From Rhexocercosporidium sp. MPI-PUGE-AT-0058 (lineage: Eukaryota; Ascomycota; Leotiomycetes; Helotiales), in the NCBI GenBank assembly GCA_020746875.1, contig JAGTJL010000015.1, forward strand, positions 992,001-1,056,000: a DNA stretch of 64,000 nt, in the 5' to 3' direction. Below are positions 20,657 through 33,678 of this stretch, in pieces (positions within the stretch are counted from its first letter, which is position 1; every line of letters begins with the position of its first letter). The position numbers and the translations under genes are program-made. The notes under the pieces are model-generated. The model was not told where the DNA came from. It ran no database searches and saw only the letters and a list, made by a program, of their open reading frames with translations.

Positions 20657-23538
20657 TTACCAAGCACTAGCCACCAACCCATCCAACTCCGCAATACACC
20701 TATCCCTCTTCGCCCCCGTCACCATGCCTTTACTAATCAAGCCCTGCAACTCTCTTATCCGCTTCCCTTTCCCCAATCCAGCCTGCTCCATGACCTTTCT
20801 CCCCAAGCAGTCACTGTGGAATGCGTGCTGACAAGGAAAGACAAAGAATTGTCGGCTGAGGAGAGGCAGGCCACAGTCATAACATTTCTCTCCTGGTTCA
20901 ACGATAGCATATCGATGATCCAGAGCCGCGATATCAATCTTGATATTCGTAGCCGTTTGAGAAGATTCATCCATCTCTTTCTTCAAACCATCGATGTTAC
21001 GGCTGTAATCCTCTAGAGCAGCGCAGATCTCCTCTTTGAAATCGTCGATGACGACGAAATCCGGGAAGAATGGAATCAAGTCTTCGATTTTAAGGAGGTC
21101 GCAGCGTTTGAGGAATTCGATGGCGGTTTTGATGCCGTTGGATTGCGAGATCACTTTTTTAGCTACTGCTAGCCAGAGTTTCTTTCGCAGGGCTGGGTTG
21201 GATACTGGTCGGTCGGCGATGAGGGATGCGAGGTCAATTTCGGAATGTGCGAGGGCGAGTTCGACGGCTTGGAGATATTGGCCCATTGTGCTGTAGATAT
21301 GGACGCATGACTGGACGCGGGAATGTTCGATACATAGACGGAGTGCGAAGTCAGAATCGAAACTTGGCTCATCGCCTTGAGATTCCAGATAGGAGAGCAG
21401 AGCTGATTCGTCTTTCGACGGGTGAGATGCGTAGATAGAGATGAGGGTGTTGTGAACAGCTGCATCTGTCGAATTGAGCTGATTTATGACATGGAGCAGG
21501 TATCTTACGGCTTGGTTCTGGGATAATGGGCCCTGGAAGTTTCGATCGTAGTTGAGTAGGGCTGGAATGAGATTCCGAGTCTTCAGATCGGAGTGTCGCA
21601 TCAAAATATCTACAAGATCCACGGCGACATGGGTGATCAGTCCACTGCTGTACCGGTAGAAGATCTCGGGTTCTGTCTGCTTCTTGAGAACGTCCAGAAC
21701 CTCCATCCACCGCTCTCTCTGCATCCAGTAGCCAAGGACATAGTTGTAATCGTTCACAGCACTGGCAAAATAGAGTAATTCGTCTTCTCTGCCGTGACTG
21801 CTGATGATATCGTAAGTGGTCTTCCGATCCAGGTCGGATTTATACTTTTTCACAAAGTCTTGGAACTCCGTCCGAATGGTGTCAAGTTGATCTTTGGTCT
21901 GGGCAGGATTCAGAGTCTCTGACAACTCAGCCTTGGTAACAATCGTGTCATCAAGTGAATTGAGCTTGGACATGTAAATTTCCACCAGCCAACTGGCAAT
22001 CATAATCCGTTGCATGATGGATGCCTTCTTGTATGTTGTGATTTTCGTGAGTAGATACTTCCGTAAAGCATCTTGTTGATCATTATCGACAAAGATCAGC
22101 GCAACCTGCTCAAATGGCTTGCTGCTCTTTCCATACACCCCAGCGGCCTCGATGAACGAGCCTTTACTGACAAGGTAATCACCCGAAGCAGTAGCCACTG
22201 CGTCTTTTTGGGCTGGTCCTCGAGCATATCTCAAGGCTGCATCGAAGTGTTCCGTCTTCAACATGACTTTCCAGACATCCCTATCCTCATCTGTGACAAC
22301 AATTTCGTAAATCTCCTGCGTGGTGAACAGCCAGAACGTATTCTTCTGTTGATCCGCAAAAAGTCCAAGAGCCTGCTGTCCTGGATCCAGAACAACCTGG
22401 TCAAAAACCACCTCATCGTTGAGTCGATTTATGGCAATCACGCGTCCACCTACGAGATGCACAATATGCCATTGAGTCAACGCAACCGAATCAATGGCAT
22501 CCTGCACAGGCTTCTTGCGTCCACCAGCAGACTCTGCCGAAGGAAGCTGTGACCTAGGCAGCAGTTTTGATTCTGAAAAGACTTTGGTTCCCAGATCACT
22601 CGTAGCCGGGGAAGTGAGCAATCGGCCATAGAAAGTCCCCTGGGATGAAAGCCATGCAAAAATCCGGTCAGGAGCCAGACTCTCTATGGAGTTCGTATCT
22701 GGAGCATCTGGAGAAACAACCAGAGACGAAGGAGCTGTCGTAGAAACCCTCGAGATTTCATGCACGGTCGGCTGCTCTGTATCAAACAGCTTAGTGAAGA
22801 TAGATGCTCCACCTTCATGACTCGTCCGCCCGATCTTTCCAACAAGGTGTATGAGTCTGCTGTGTGTAGCAATCAGAACCCTTCGAACATCCGCCTTTCG
22901 TGCATCCGTAACACCATCCACCCAGAGACCGGTAATTGGGCCATCCGGATATTTCAACAGCGACTTCAAGTACTTGTCCTCCTTCCTATAAAATTCCGTA
23001 GATGTCTCGATGTATGCCTCGTAGATATTACCGTCTGCGGCTCCAATGAGGATCTCTCTCGTTGAAGTGGTTGGCAACGCTGGGTTCCATGCTATAGTCT
23101 CGATTGACACCCCCCGAAGTCGAGACAGAGGCCTAGGTTGTCGAGATTGTGTATGGAGGTAGTAATTTTCTCCCAGAGCCGTACAAATTATCAAATGGGA
23201 AGCAGTGGGGTCGAGGAACATGCGCCGTATCACGCCAACCTCGGAGGTCTTCTTAGGCAAATCGATATCTACACATCATCAGCACCCCTTTCCCAACTCC
23301 CGAAGAGCGAATATATCATACCATCGATATCCGCCGGATTGTCCAAATCTATGCGCAAGATTCTGCCATTCGAGAGCGCTAGCACCAGGACGTTGTTTGC
23401 GACTTGCGCGGCAACGAAGTCGGAGGCGATGGAGAATTGGAGCTGGACCCGCTCGACATTGAAGATGGGCAGGGCATTCTCGTTCAGATCTTGTAGATTT
23501 CGTGCGGCTACGTAGCCGTTCGAGGGGTCGAGAGCCAT
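20657..23538 (-). CDS. vps18: Vacuolar protein sorting protein Vps18 (Pep3), HOPS/CORVET subunit
   Basis: Two minus-strand exons, 23322-23538 and 20657-23268, are joined by a 53-nt intron (donor GTATGA, acceptor GTGTAG) and encode 942 residues. The N-terminal half is the Pep3/Vps18 beta-propeller region (NVERVQLQFSIASDFVAAQV, then SNGRILRIDLDNP). The middle is a long alpha-solenoid of clathrin-repeat type. Near residues 868-895 lies a RING-like zinc site, CYDCGLPLLSRQ followed by CQHAFHSDC. In the known complexes Vps18 is a core subunit that tethers membranes to vacuoles and endosomes and works with Vps11, Vps16 and Vps33. Length and ends match fungal orthologues. It is convergent with the GH93-like gene. 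Confidence 0.95.
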
Positions 23539-25072
23539 CCGTTTTGGTGAGTGAAGCTACCTCATGGTCCTTGGGGAGCTCGAGGCTGCGATGATGTCCA
23601 AGGCTGGATGTCATAGCTTGTTCGGCAGCATTTGGAACCACTTGTGCATGTCACGTGATAGATAAGTCAATAAAATGAAAATATTTTTGGAGGATTTGGG
23701 GGATTTGGAGGAGAACCAGGTATCTGGATCCAGCATGCCTTGGAATTGGCTAACGAGAATCTTCTAATCAAAAAATTGAAATTCCAATAAAGTATTCAAC
23801 GTCCCAAGGTTGTCCTGCCCTGTCTCTGTTTATACTCGCTTAGATCTGCGTACCGCCCCTTCACTTCAAAGCCTCCTCCAAGAACATCACAAGAAACTAG
23901 ACCCCTACGCTCTATCACAACTCAAAATAAACAATCCAAAACATTCCAAAACAATCATATACCAGAATCACAACTCGGCTATCAACGATATCAATCTATA
24001 TAGCTGGCTACGACCTTCTACTCTGCCTAGTATCAAAAACCCTCTTTCTCTCTACTCTTCTCCATCACAACACATCTCCCCATTAAAAAGGCCTCTATTA
24101 TCGTATTGCAATTTTTTCTCACCACATCCATGTTGTTCAAATTGTTCCTTCCACAATCCCACATTTCAAACTCAGATCCTCAACACCCTCTCCCTCCGTA
24201 AGAACAGGAACAGGAAGAGGAACATCTTCATCTTCAATTCTTCATCTCCAACCTATCTCCTCAAACAAGCGCCCCTCCCTACATGGCTTTCCTTTCCGAC
24301 AGACCTCTCAGGCTGTCAATAGCACCCATACTCCATAATTTCTCGATCCTTACTCTCCTCACTGTTTATACATCCGTAAAGCGAAAAGTGACTGGCGGAT
24401 GAGGGCCGTCTGGCAGAGGTAAGGTAAGGTAAGGAAGGTATCAAGGCAGGGCGGGGTAGGAAACTGGCATGCCTCATTTGGGTCAACACAGAGTCAAGAT
24501 GCACCTGGTGATTCCACTCGCTCATAAGCAAGCAAATTGCAATGAATAAAGATATTATTCTCTTTGGAATAAAGACAAAAGAGGAAAGCATCAATGGACT
24601 TCAGGGAGTGAGGCATGAATTTGAAGTATTTTGTTATCTTCACATTCTTCTTTTCTCATCCACACTCTATAATCTACACCATCGATCACTACCAGAGGTT
24701 GACCGATCAATTAAGATATCCCCCCCCCCAGCTCCTTGCCTGAAATGGTTAATACCAATCACATCAACCACACCAACTCCTCCAAGTCCAACCAATAAAA
24801 TGCTCTATGCATCCTCGCATCCACCCGCCAGATATATGGGAATCTCTTTCGTTCGTCATAAAGACATCATGGACAAAAAAAGAAGAAAAGTAAGAGTGTG
24901 TATACAAGAAAGAGGTTTGTTCGTTAGGCGGATAGAAAAGAAAAAGAAAAATCCCGCCGCAGTGCTATGCTATGCAATGACCAGCGCTTGCAATGCAGAT
25001 GAAGAAAAACGAGTTGTATGGGTATATCCACTATGTGAGACATGTTGCTTGATGTTGTGTTCTAACCAAGAC
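23539..25072. other. Non-coding region between vps18 and ste11
   Basis: The left side holds the vps18 promoter and the right side the ste11 3' UTR. The stretch 23800-24320 is pyrimidine-rich on the plus strand and stays open in one frame for about 170 codons, but its composition (Ser, Pro, Leu, Asn from C/T-rich DNA) and lack of any motif argue against a gene. Confidence 0.5.
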
Positions 25073-27969
25073 TTATGTCATTGGATTAAGGAACGGGCTG
25101 AAGAGTAGCTCTTCAGCACTTGGTCGCTTAGTGTGATCAACCTCGAAGGCAGACTTCAGGAATGTCTGGGCTTCTTCGCTGGCGTGATCTGGAATCGTTG
25201 GGCTGATCTTCGCACCGCCGATCTTGAAGATGGCTTGAAGTTGAGAGCAGTCCGGGAAAGGATGCGTCCCAGTCATCATCTCAACCACAAGGCAGCCAAG
25301 AGACCAGATATCAGCCTTTCGGGTGTATGAGGTCTGCTTGACAACCTCAGGAGCCATCCAGAAGACAGACCCTTGGAGAGATGGTCTGTTCTTGTTGTTG
25401 CCGGCACCGCCGAGGATGTTGGAAGCCTCAATCTTCTTGGAGATACCGAAATCGGAAATCTTGATGCCACCCTTGTTGTCAACAAGAATGTTGGCACCCT
25501 TGATATCTCTGTGGATGATCTCTCGGCCGTGGAGATATGCAAGCCCAGTGACGATCTGTCGAACGAAGTTGCGGATGAGAGGCTCTCGAAGAGCGCCATA
25601 GGAGTTCAACATTGTCTGAACCGATCCACCAGGAACATACTCAAGGAAAATATTGAGATGTTCGGCGGAAGAACTTGCTCCGAGATATTGGACAATGTTG
25701 GGATGTTGAAGATCTCTCAGAAGACTTATCTCACGCTTCAAAGCATCAATCATGCTCTTCTTCCTTGCGTCACTCTGACTGTTTGCTCCCGGTGATGGTG
25801 CCTCGACCTGCTTCACAGCAAGAAGTTCTCCAGTGACAGCATGAAGAGCCAGGTATACACTACCGAATGACCCTTGACCAATGAGAGCACCCTTCATCCA
25901 CTTGCTGTCATCCCAGGAGTCGCCAGCCAAGAAACTTTGAAGCTCCTCGTCTTCGTCCTCTCCATCGTCGTTCAAAGCTTGGCTGATCTCCCGTAGTGAG
26001 CCGCCAGCTTCGGTGCTTCCATCTTCGAAGTAGCTGTTCTGAATTACATTTCCGTCAGGATCGGTGACATTTACATTAGTGGTATCGGATCCACTGTCAA
26101 AGGAGACATATGACTTCCGGTTTGGTTCGATTGGCGATTCTTCTTGCACACGTTCAAGCATCGACGATGCAACGGAGTCTCTGTAGCGGCCACTGTTACC
26201 CCTCGACAGGTCCAGGGGCTTGACCTTTGCAAGCTGACTGTTGCCACTCAGCCATGTGTCGGCAATGGTTGGCATGGGAGGAGCATCAGCTACGCTTGAC
26301 GCAAAGCTCAAATTGCTAGCAACACTCAAGCGACTGTTGACTTTGCTTAGACGTGTCGATCTTCTCAACGAGAGCCTGGCGGTTCGATCAATCTCCTCGC
26401 GGGGATGGTCAGGGAAATATGTTGTCAGATCCGAAGTAATTAACTCGCTGGGAGGTCTTTGGCCAAAGAACTGTCGAAGAACACCCTTCTTCCCGCTTGG
26501 CCGCGGTCTCGCAGTATCCCTTGCTTGCTCCATCGATGGCGGTCTTTCGAGGTCCTTTGCTGCATTATAAACATTACGCTCTCGTTCGCCAGCGGACACA
26601 GCTGAAGTACCAGATTGGAATGATGCGGGCGAAAGTGGATGTTGTGGTCCATCACCGAAAGTCTCACCCAGAACTTGTTGCACCTTAAGTTGGCTTCGTT
26701 TGTCCATATTGTCGGGTAGACGACTTCGGCTGGTGGCATTCTCCTCCATTGCAATGCTTGCTGCTCGCTGGAGCTCTGCTTCTCCAGGTTCGCCTTGGTG
26801 GATCTTCCGCAGTATTAATCGATTTCGTTCAGGCCTTCTTGTGTCCTTGATGATCCTCCACAGGTCGGCTTCAGGTAACCGACGACATTGACTTGGGTCT
26901 GGGTCAACGCCGTTCAGAACGTAGAAGCAGTAATTCCTGTCATGGTCCTCCCTGTATCCAAACTTCCTCAACGTCAACCTCATGACCTCGTCACACGATT
27001 GACAATCGACTATCCGCACAACCTTTGTCAGTCCTCCAGATGAAATGACTCGGATTATGTCTTGATTTTGAGGAAGTTGGGCCATTAATGAACCGTCGAT
27101 GCTGCCATTGCCTCGTGTATGGTTGTGGATGAGTCGTGCAGTCTGTGGTTGTCCATCTCCGGGTGTCCCAGGCCTCCTGCCACTTATTGTTGCTGCACTC
27201 GAAGGATTACTCGCACCATTGAAGTATCCCTGGGCATTCTCTCGCCTCGACATCTCTGCCGGGCTCAATACACCATATCTTGCCTGTCTGACGACTCGAG
27301 CTTCCGATCCAGCGAGTGGGGAGCTAGGTCTCGAAGGTGGTTTGCTGACATTCTCTGGGATGGCAGTGACTGGAGTGAAGCCGTCAAACTGTCTAGAGTA
27401 TCTCTTGTTCGCGGATGGGGTTGGTATCGTCCTGGCAGAGTTAAGAGGTTTCGGTGAGCCGGTTGATGAAGGTGTATATGTATCAAGACCCGCGAAAGAG
27501 TCCTGCATTTATCAGTACGGAGTAGCACGCCTTCATAGATCTGTCAACTTACTCTATTCCTTTTCTTTTGATTAGCGTAGGCTTTCGTTCTCAGTTTCTT
27601 GATGTTGAGAAACAGTCTCACACGATCCCCTATCTTGTCGATACCCATTTCCTGCAGGACGGCCTTGTCCATCTCCAACAAGTTCTCTCCATTGATGTTG
27701 TTCTTTCGAAATATCTTCTCATACTCTCCACAGTTCACCGTGACCAACCAATCACATACACGTTCCTCATCCCAATTCTTTGCTGATTCTGGGCCCTCCA
27801 GATCGGAGAATTCGGACTCTGTCGGGCTAGCGAACGATTGATTCGAGGATATCATAGCTGGTGCCCGCCGACTCGATTGAATGCTTGCTTGGGCGGATGA
27901 GGCGGAGAGGTTGGAGGAGGTCGAACCCAAGGTCGCCGGAAACGGCGATTTGGAAGCTAACATGGCCAT
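25073..27969 (-). CDS. ste11: MAP kinase kinase kinase Ste11
   Basis: Two minus-strand exons, 27553-27969 and 25073-27502, flank a 50-nt intron (GTAAGT...TGCAG), phase 0, and encode 948 residues. Parts in order: a Ser-rich N-terminus; a SAM domain at about residues 63-130 (WDEERVCDWLVTVNCGEYE); a Ras-association/Byr2-type ubiquitin-like domain near 283-372 (IIRVISSGGLTKVVRIVDC); a long Ser-rich linker; and a C-terminal kinase domain from about residue 675. Kinase motifs are complete: GQGSFGSV, AVKQ, HRDIKGANIL, DFGISK and WMAPE. In fungi Ste11 feeds the Ste7-Fus3/Kss1 module for mating, hyphal fusion and infection structures, with Ste50 as SAM partner. The upstream gap is unusually long (5.7 kb). 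Confidence 0.96.
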
Positions 27970-30900
27970 CGTGAGGAATGCTATCTACGCATGAGGCTGG
28001 GGTATGGTCGAGGCGATAGATATTCGATGGGGCGTTCGAGATGGGATGAAGGTCAAACTGTGTAAGTATTAGGAAGGGCGAGGGTCTTTGATATTATACA
28101 GTCGCAGTCGTCCCAGCGGGTTGGGCGATCTAGCAGCGGATGGAGATCGTCCAGGATTGTCGCGTCTGACGGTGTTTTCTTTAGATCTAGGTGGAGCAAT
28201 GCAATGTCTGTGGTTTCGAAGGGTGGGTGAGTTGAGGAGAAGTGAGCCCTTTTCGAGACGGAGACGCGGTGTTTCGGATGGGTGAGGCAGGACAGGGCAG
28301 GGCAGGTGAGGTGGGTCGGTTTCTTTTTTGAGGTTGAAGGGTCGTGAGGTGAGGCTGCTCGTGCTCGTGCTGGTGCTTGTGCTTACCAGAGCATAAAAGA
28401 CAATCTGCCGATTAATACAGTACAACAACCCCTTTCAACGATATTGATACCCAGATGGTGGATTCGAGTCGCGCTGCTCCAAAACAACAAAGGACGAAGA
28501 GCAAGAAAAAGGGTGCGAGGGTGAGGATTATGGATGATGGGCGGGCGGACGGGCGATGACGGCCTCTCTGGCTGATTGATCAAAGAGAGAGGAGGCGTAG
28601 ACGAGGATGAGGGTGGCAAGGATGGATGGACTGGTTTTCAGTCAGTCAGTCAGGTCGTCAGGTCTTTTTGCTGCTGCTCTGTTGAGGAGTCGCTCAGTGC
28701 TCCCTCCTCTGAGTCTTGAGGTCCGCTCTGCTGGGCTCGGGAGCTTCTCGCACGAATACGGAGGGCGGCGATTGGCCCAGCTGTTCGCGCTCCAGTGGAT
28801 CAGGAAGGGTCGGAATGGATCAACAGGCTGCTCTGAAACGACAGCGGGTGCACGAGCATTATTTTTACTGCTGGATCATGGATCATGGCGGTACAGTAGT
28901 GAGAGAGCAAGGGAGGCTAGGGGGCCAAGGGAATGGGTGTGGGTGTGGGCATGGGCATGGGCTGACCCCTGCGTGAAGGGAATAGGGACAAGCAGACAAA
29001 CTTGACTGACACGATACGAATGGTGGACGACGACTTGAACTGAAGTTTGACTATGAGGGGGACACAGGACGATGGACGAAAAACAAGACCTTGTTTGTTT
29101 GGACCTAACAAACACCAATCGGCCAGCCAGCCAGCCAGCCAGAGAAAGCACAGGATGAGAACAGCTGATGGTTTGCCAGTTCTCGTATTTCCCGAGCCTG
29201 GTGTATCATACAGAGGCGTGGAAGATTTATTTCACAGAGCGTGTTTGGGGCTCTTGGCTGTTTTCTAGACGGGGATACGCTCACTCGCTTGGCTAAGCAA
29301 CAAGGGAGCAAGGAGGGAGGGATTGGAGGGGAAGGGGAGGAATGAGGAAAGAGGAAAGACGCAAAGGGCGGAGAGCAAAGTCAAAGTCAAAGTCAAAGGC
29401 ATGGATGGGCCGAGGTATGGCATATCGAGAGCCCGGATTTCTGTAAAGCGTACGGTACAGTACTGTACGGGAGGTGCAAAAGAAGTTACAGAGCACCACA
29501 AAGCCATGAAGCTCAATCACTATGCAGCCAAAAGTCAAGTCAAGTCAATCCAACCACCGCAGCTCAGCTCAGGCACGTTCAAGTAAGTCTACTAACAACT
29601 GCTGCAGCTGTATCTGCTCTGCATCTATATCTGCATGTGCTGTTTCGTTGCTGGCCACCGGTGTGCAGGCTAAGACGGCCTCCTCCTCCTCATGGCCAAC
29701 GCCGAAGGGCCCTGCCGTCAAGGGAGGCGACAATCCTCCATACGGGACGCATCCATGCCATGCCATGCATCCTGTTTATCGAGGGGAAGCCAATCAGCAC
29801 CACACCACCATCAACTCGAAACATCTGCATCGTAGCAGCCCGTCCAATTAGATCCCGCCATGACGCGATGTGTAACAGACGAGGTTTGAAGCTGCTCGAA
29901 AGGGAAACATCTCAAGTTCATCCAGAGCATCACCATATCAGCGTGTTACTCCATGCGGGTCCTGAGGCCGCGGATCCAGATGACTGACTGGCAGGCTGAC
30001 TGCCTGAGTGATAGACAAGCGCTTGATCCCACTTTGATTCGTGGACAGATGATGCATGCTATCAACAGCATGAAATATGCTGATTATCTCCAGCATACGA
30101 CTTGCGTCCTTGATCGCCATCTGCGACATGATCACCACTCTACGTGAGGTCATGACTGCGGATGTTCGTCTGAACATCTTCCTAATAAGATGAGTACAGT
30201 GGAAACTCATTTCCGCTGGACCATGCCATGCCATGCTGCCAACATGTGGTCCTTGTTCGATAGACAGATGTCAGATTAACAACCCAGTGCTCATCAGAAC
30301 TAAATCGGCTTTGGATGATTATGACAGGATTGTGTCAGCGGGTCTCTAGAACTTCTCAATCCGTTTCCTGGAGATTACAGGTCGATGCAACTCTTATTTT
30401 CCCCATCTCGATATGGAAGATCTGTCTCGCGAGTATCGCCCAGCTGCAAGAAAATCGCTTGGCCTTAAATATACTATACAGTAGCGCAGGAGTTGAGAAT
30501 CAGGGGGACAAAGCAAGCTAACGTGGCTTAACCTCCCGAAATAACTCCAACAGCCTCAACTCAACTCAACTCAAACCAACTCCAGGCTCAGGTACAGTAC
30601 CGTAGCCCCAAACCAAACATACGTCAACTTCGTCGCGTGGGAAACAAAGCCGCGCAACTACTTGATCACACATCTCGTACATCAAGAGTGTTTCTAGTAC
30701 TGATGCGCCGGTAGGCACAGATACAAGAGCAGCCAACAAGACTTTCACAACTGGTGAAACGAAACAAAGCATGTTTTTCCGCTGTTCCAAGAAACTCTAT
30801 TCGGGGATGTCCCCGCTCCAGCCCTCCTCCTCAAGGTCACGGCTCCTACGCCTACCTAGGAGAGAGCCCGGATAAGAAAGTGTGTTTTCCCCCAAACAAT

Positions 30901-33678
30901 CCGCTCGTTTGTTTGAGACGCGGCGGTCAGAGACAAACAGAAAAGTAAGAACTTGGGAAGAGGGTTTTGAGTTTCTCCTTCGCCCTTCGGATGCAGGAAC
31001 CGAAGTGAAAAATAGCCAGAGATTCAAAGAGTCTAGAGATAACCTTCCTACCTTCGTAGAGGGTCCAAGCCCCAGTCAGGCTCACTCTACTTCAGGCGAA
31101 AAGCTCCACCCCCTTCCTGTGTCGCTGTTTTATCAGTCCATAATTTTGCGAATGCCCTCATCAACATGCCATTGATCGCGTTGAGGCAGTGCCGTAAGTA
31201 TGATATGTGCTCCGACGGCGTGGCTGCAGAACGATGTCCTTTTCCTTCGACAATTTCTTCTGGAGTGCCGTGGCCGTGCCCGTGCCTGTGCCTGTGCCGT
31301 ATCATCATATCGCGTCTGCGTCGTATCATATCCTATGCATGAAATCTCACGCGCTCCCTCCCGAGATTGGAGGCAGGGAGGGCGAGTGAGTGCCGATACA
31401 GTAGCCAATGTGGCGTTTCACAGCATGTCGTAATACTCCGTATATTTCCTTTCCAAAAATAGGTCCTTGAGGTGCGTTGTTTAAGGTTACTCATTGGCTG
31501 AAGCAGAGTGCTTGTTTACTTTACTGTACAGCTGTACCATACCCTATCAACAGGCTCTGTGTCCCCTCAATATGGTTGAGAACCTCTTCTTCGCCCCCAA
31601 AACGCGAGAAGCCCATTCGTGGACTCTAAACGGCCAGTCACGTGGAAAGTATATATCTGGATAAGGTAGAATTCCTATAGTATCGGGTGCAAGGTCGGTC
31701 TGAGCTGCACGCTGTCAGCATAGCAGAAGCGAAGAGGCAAGAAACTTTACACTTTACACTTTGACTTGAATTTTCCGTTTTCAAGAGTCTCTAACCACGG
31801 AGAAATTTCCTCCCAACTTTCCTCCGTGTCTACATCTGCCTATCTGGCTTTTCCCCATAAGTCCCATCATTACATTAGGCGTTGCCGTTAGATTGTAAAA
31901 ATTTCACGAAGTTGAGGAATAAGCTTCTCGGGCGCCAAACTGCTTTCCGGTTCCGTTTGAGGATGTGGAAAGTTTGTTCATGTTGTTTATTCCACACACT
32001 TTTGTGGCCACATGCAACGAAACTTTCGGCAGGTGCTCGAGTCGGAGGACCAAGCTCTGAATCAAGCTTCCCTTTACTGTAGGATTGAAGGGAGTGTCAG
32101 ATTATGCTGTACTGTGTGACGGCTCTAGATATAAAATCCGGAACTAATAACGCCCTGAAAACAAGCTTTATTAATGATCAACTGCTAGACTGCCGTTGAC
32201 AAAGCTTGAACTCGGCATTTTGTCCTTGTATCCCAGTATATACCTTTTTGAAAGCTTGGATTCTGTATTCGGGGTTCCTTGCGTTGAAGCAGACGAGGAC
32301 TGCCGATACGAGTCAGTAGTGAGGTAGGAGTCTATGATATCAGGCTATTACAGATCATTTGACCTTTTGCTTTCTGATGGAACGTTCTTAATCTCCTCAC
32401 ACTACACCTAATATTTCTAGCGAGATTTCTTGCTCGTCGTACTTATAGTACATTGTGTTGTTCTGTTCTGGCCCCAAGCGAGATGTCGCGACTACTGCTT
32501 TATGTTGTGTCAGTACCAATAAATTAGGTCGTTAGGTCCGCCGTCGCCGACGGGCTCTTTTCATCTAACAATCCTGGCCATGATACTCTCGCTTCTTTGA
32601 CAAGATTTCGAGTACTGTAAATTATCTGGGCCGCACGCAGCGTGGTTATTAGGCATTAAGTTGGATTTCGGATTTCCTTGAGTTGGGTCGGCCTGCTCAG
32701 CATACCTCGTTCTTTCCTGGTTTACTAGTCTGGCTTTGATCAAGCGGTACTGCCAGCTGCGACTCTACGCTTGAGAGCTCTACCTAGGTACTAACCATAT
32801 ACGATTTCACACTTCGCTATGGATCCACGTAAGTTCTGGTTCTTGTTTTTGGTAGGAGTAAGTCGTATTCGGGTAGGTTGGGTCAATTTAGTTGGTATCC
32901 AACTAATACTTCGGGAGGAAGATTATGGGTTGGAACATCTTGAGGTATATGAGTGAGTGAGTGATGTGTGGAAAGTAAAGTGAAGTGAGCTGAGATGGTC
33001 AAGAGAATTTGGTGTTGGAAATTTAGTGATATATATACATTTCCGCAGACGGAGTTGCTTGGTCTTGCATTTTATGAGCACGGAAGAAGCCATTGAGTGG
33101 AAAATTAGATCATGAATATCCCCAAATCAGAAATGTTACGAAGAGGTGTTGCTCCCTCAATTGTGCATAGTTTCGACGGACTGTTTCTTTTTGTTAAGCA
33201 ACCCCCTTTTTTTTCTCTCGCTTATTCATGTTGTGAGGGGACAACAAGAGTAGCGAGGATAGATGCCCCTGTTAATGTCCAGACTATTTAGAATTCAGTG
33301 CCTGGTGGAAAGGAGATAGTATCAAAACAACAGTGAGACCCAGTCATTCTTTGCTGAGAAATCTTGAAGTTATGCAGGCATATTGCGGCGATGTTAACTT
33401 TCAATTGACGTGGAGGGACGGAGAGGGGGAAAGTCGCGTCGTTTTGGGCAATTTTGGGGCCACCTCGCTTCCCAAAGCTAGGAATGATTCAATACCAGCG
33501 AGATTCTGATTGTTCTTCATTATTGCCTTGTAAGATACAAGATAGTGCACTGGGCTTTTGATACATATTAGTTTGCCAGCTACATCAGTATTCTCTTCCA
33601 CCCCTTGCGAGGCTTCTACCAAGCCAGTTTTTTCTGCTGTCTAACCACAACACAACAAACGCATAAGGGGGTGAAAAT
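27970..33678. other. Long region without a convincing gene upstream of ste11
   Basis: About 5.7 kb. The part next to ste11 (27970 to about 29000) is probably its promoter and long leader. Small repeats occur: GTGTGG/CATGGG units near 28930, AAAGTC repeats near 29378-29399, GCCA repeats near 29121, and GTGCCC-type repeats near 31265-31300. Perfect palindromes occur at 29455-29468, 31434-31442 (near-palindrome TACTCCGTA) and 32781-32790. At 32820 an ATG is followed after ten bases by GTAAGT, but no further exon can be linked. No protein family is recognisable in any frame. Confidence 0.5.

Noticed and set aside
23810..24322. 170-codon open frame in the vps18-ste11 spacer
   Set aside because: Lies in C/T-rich DNA, starts at a non-ATG codon, and has only biased composition with no motif.
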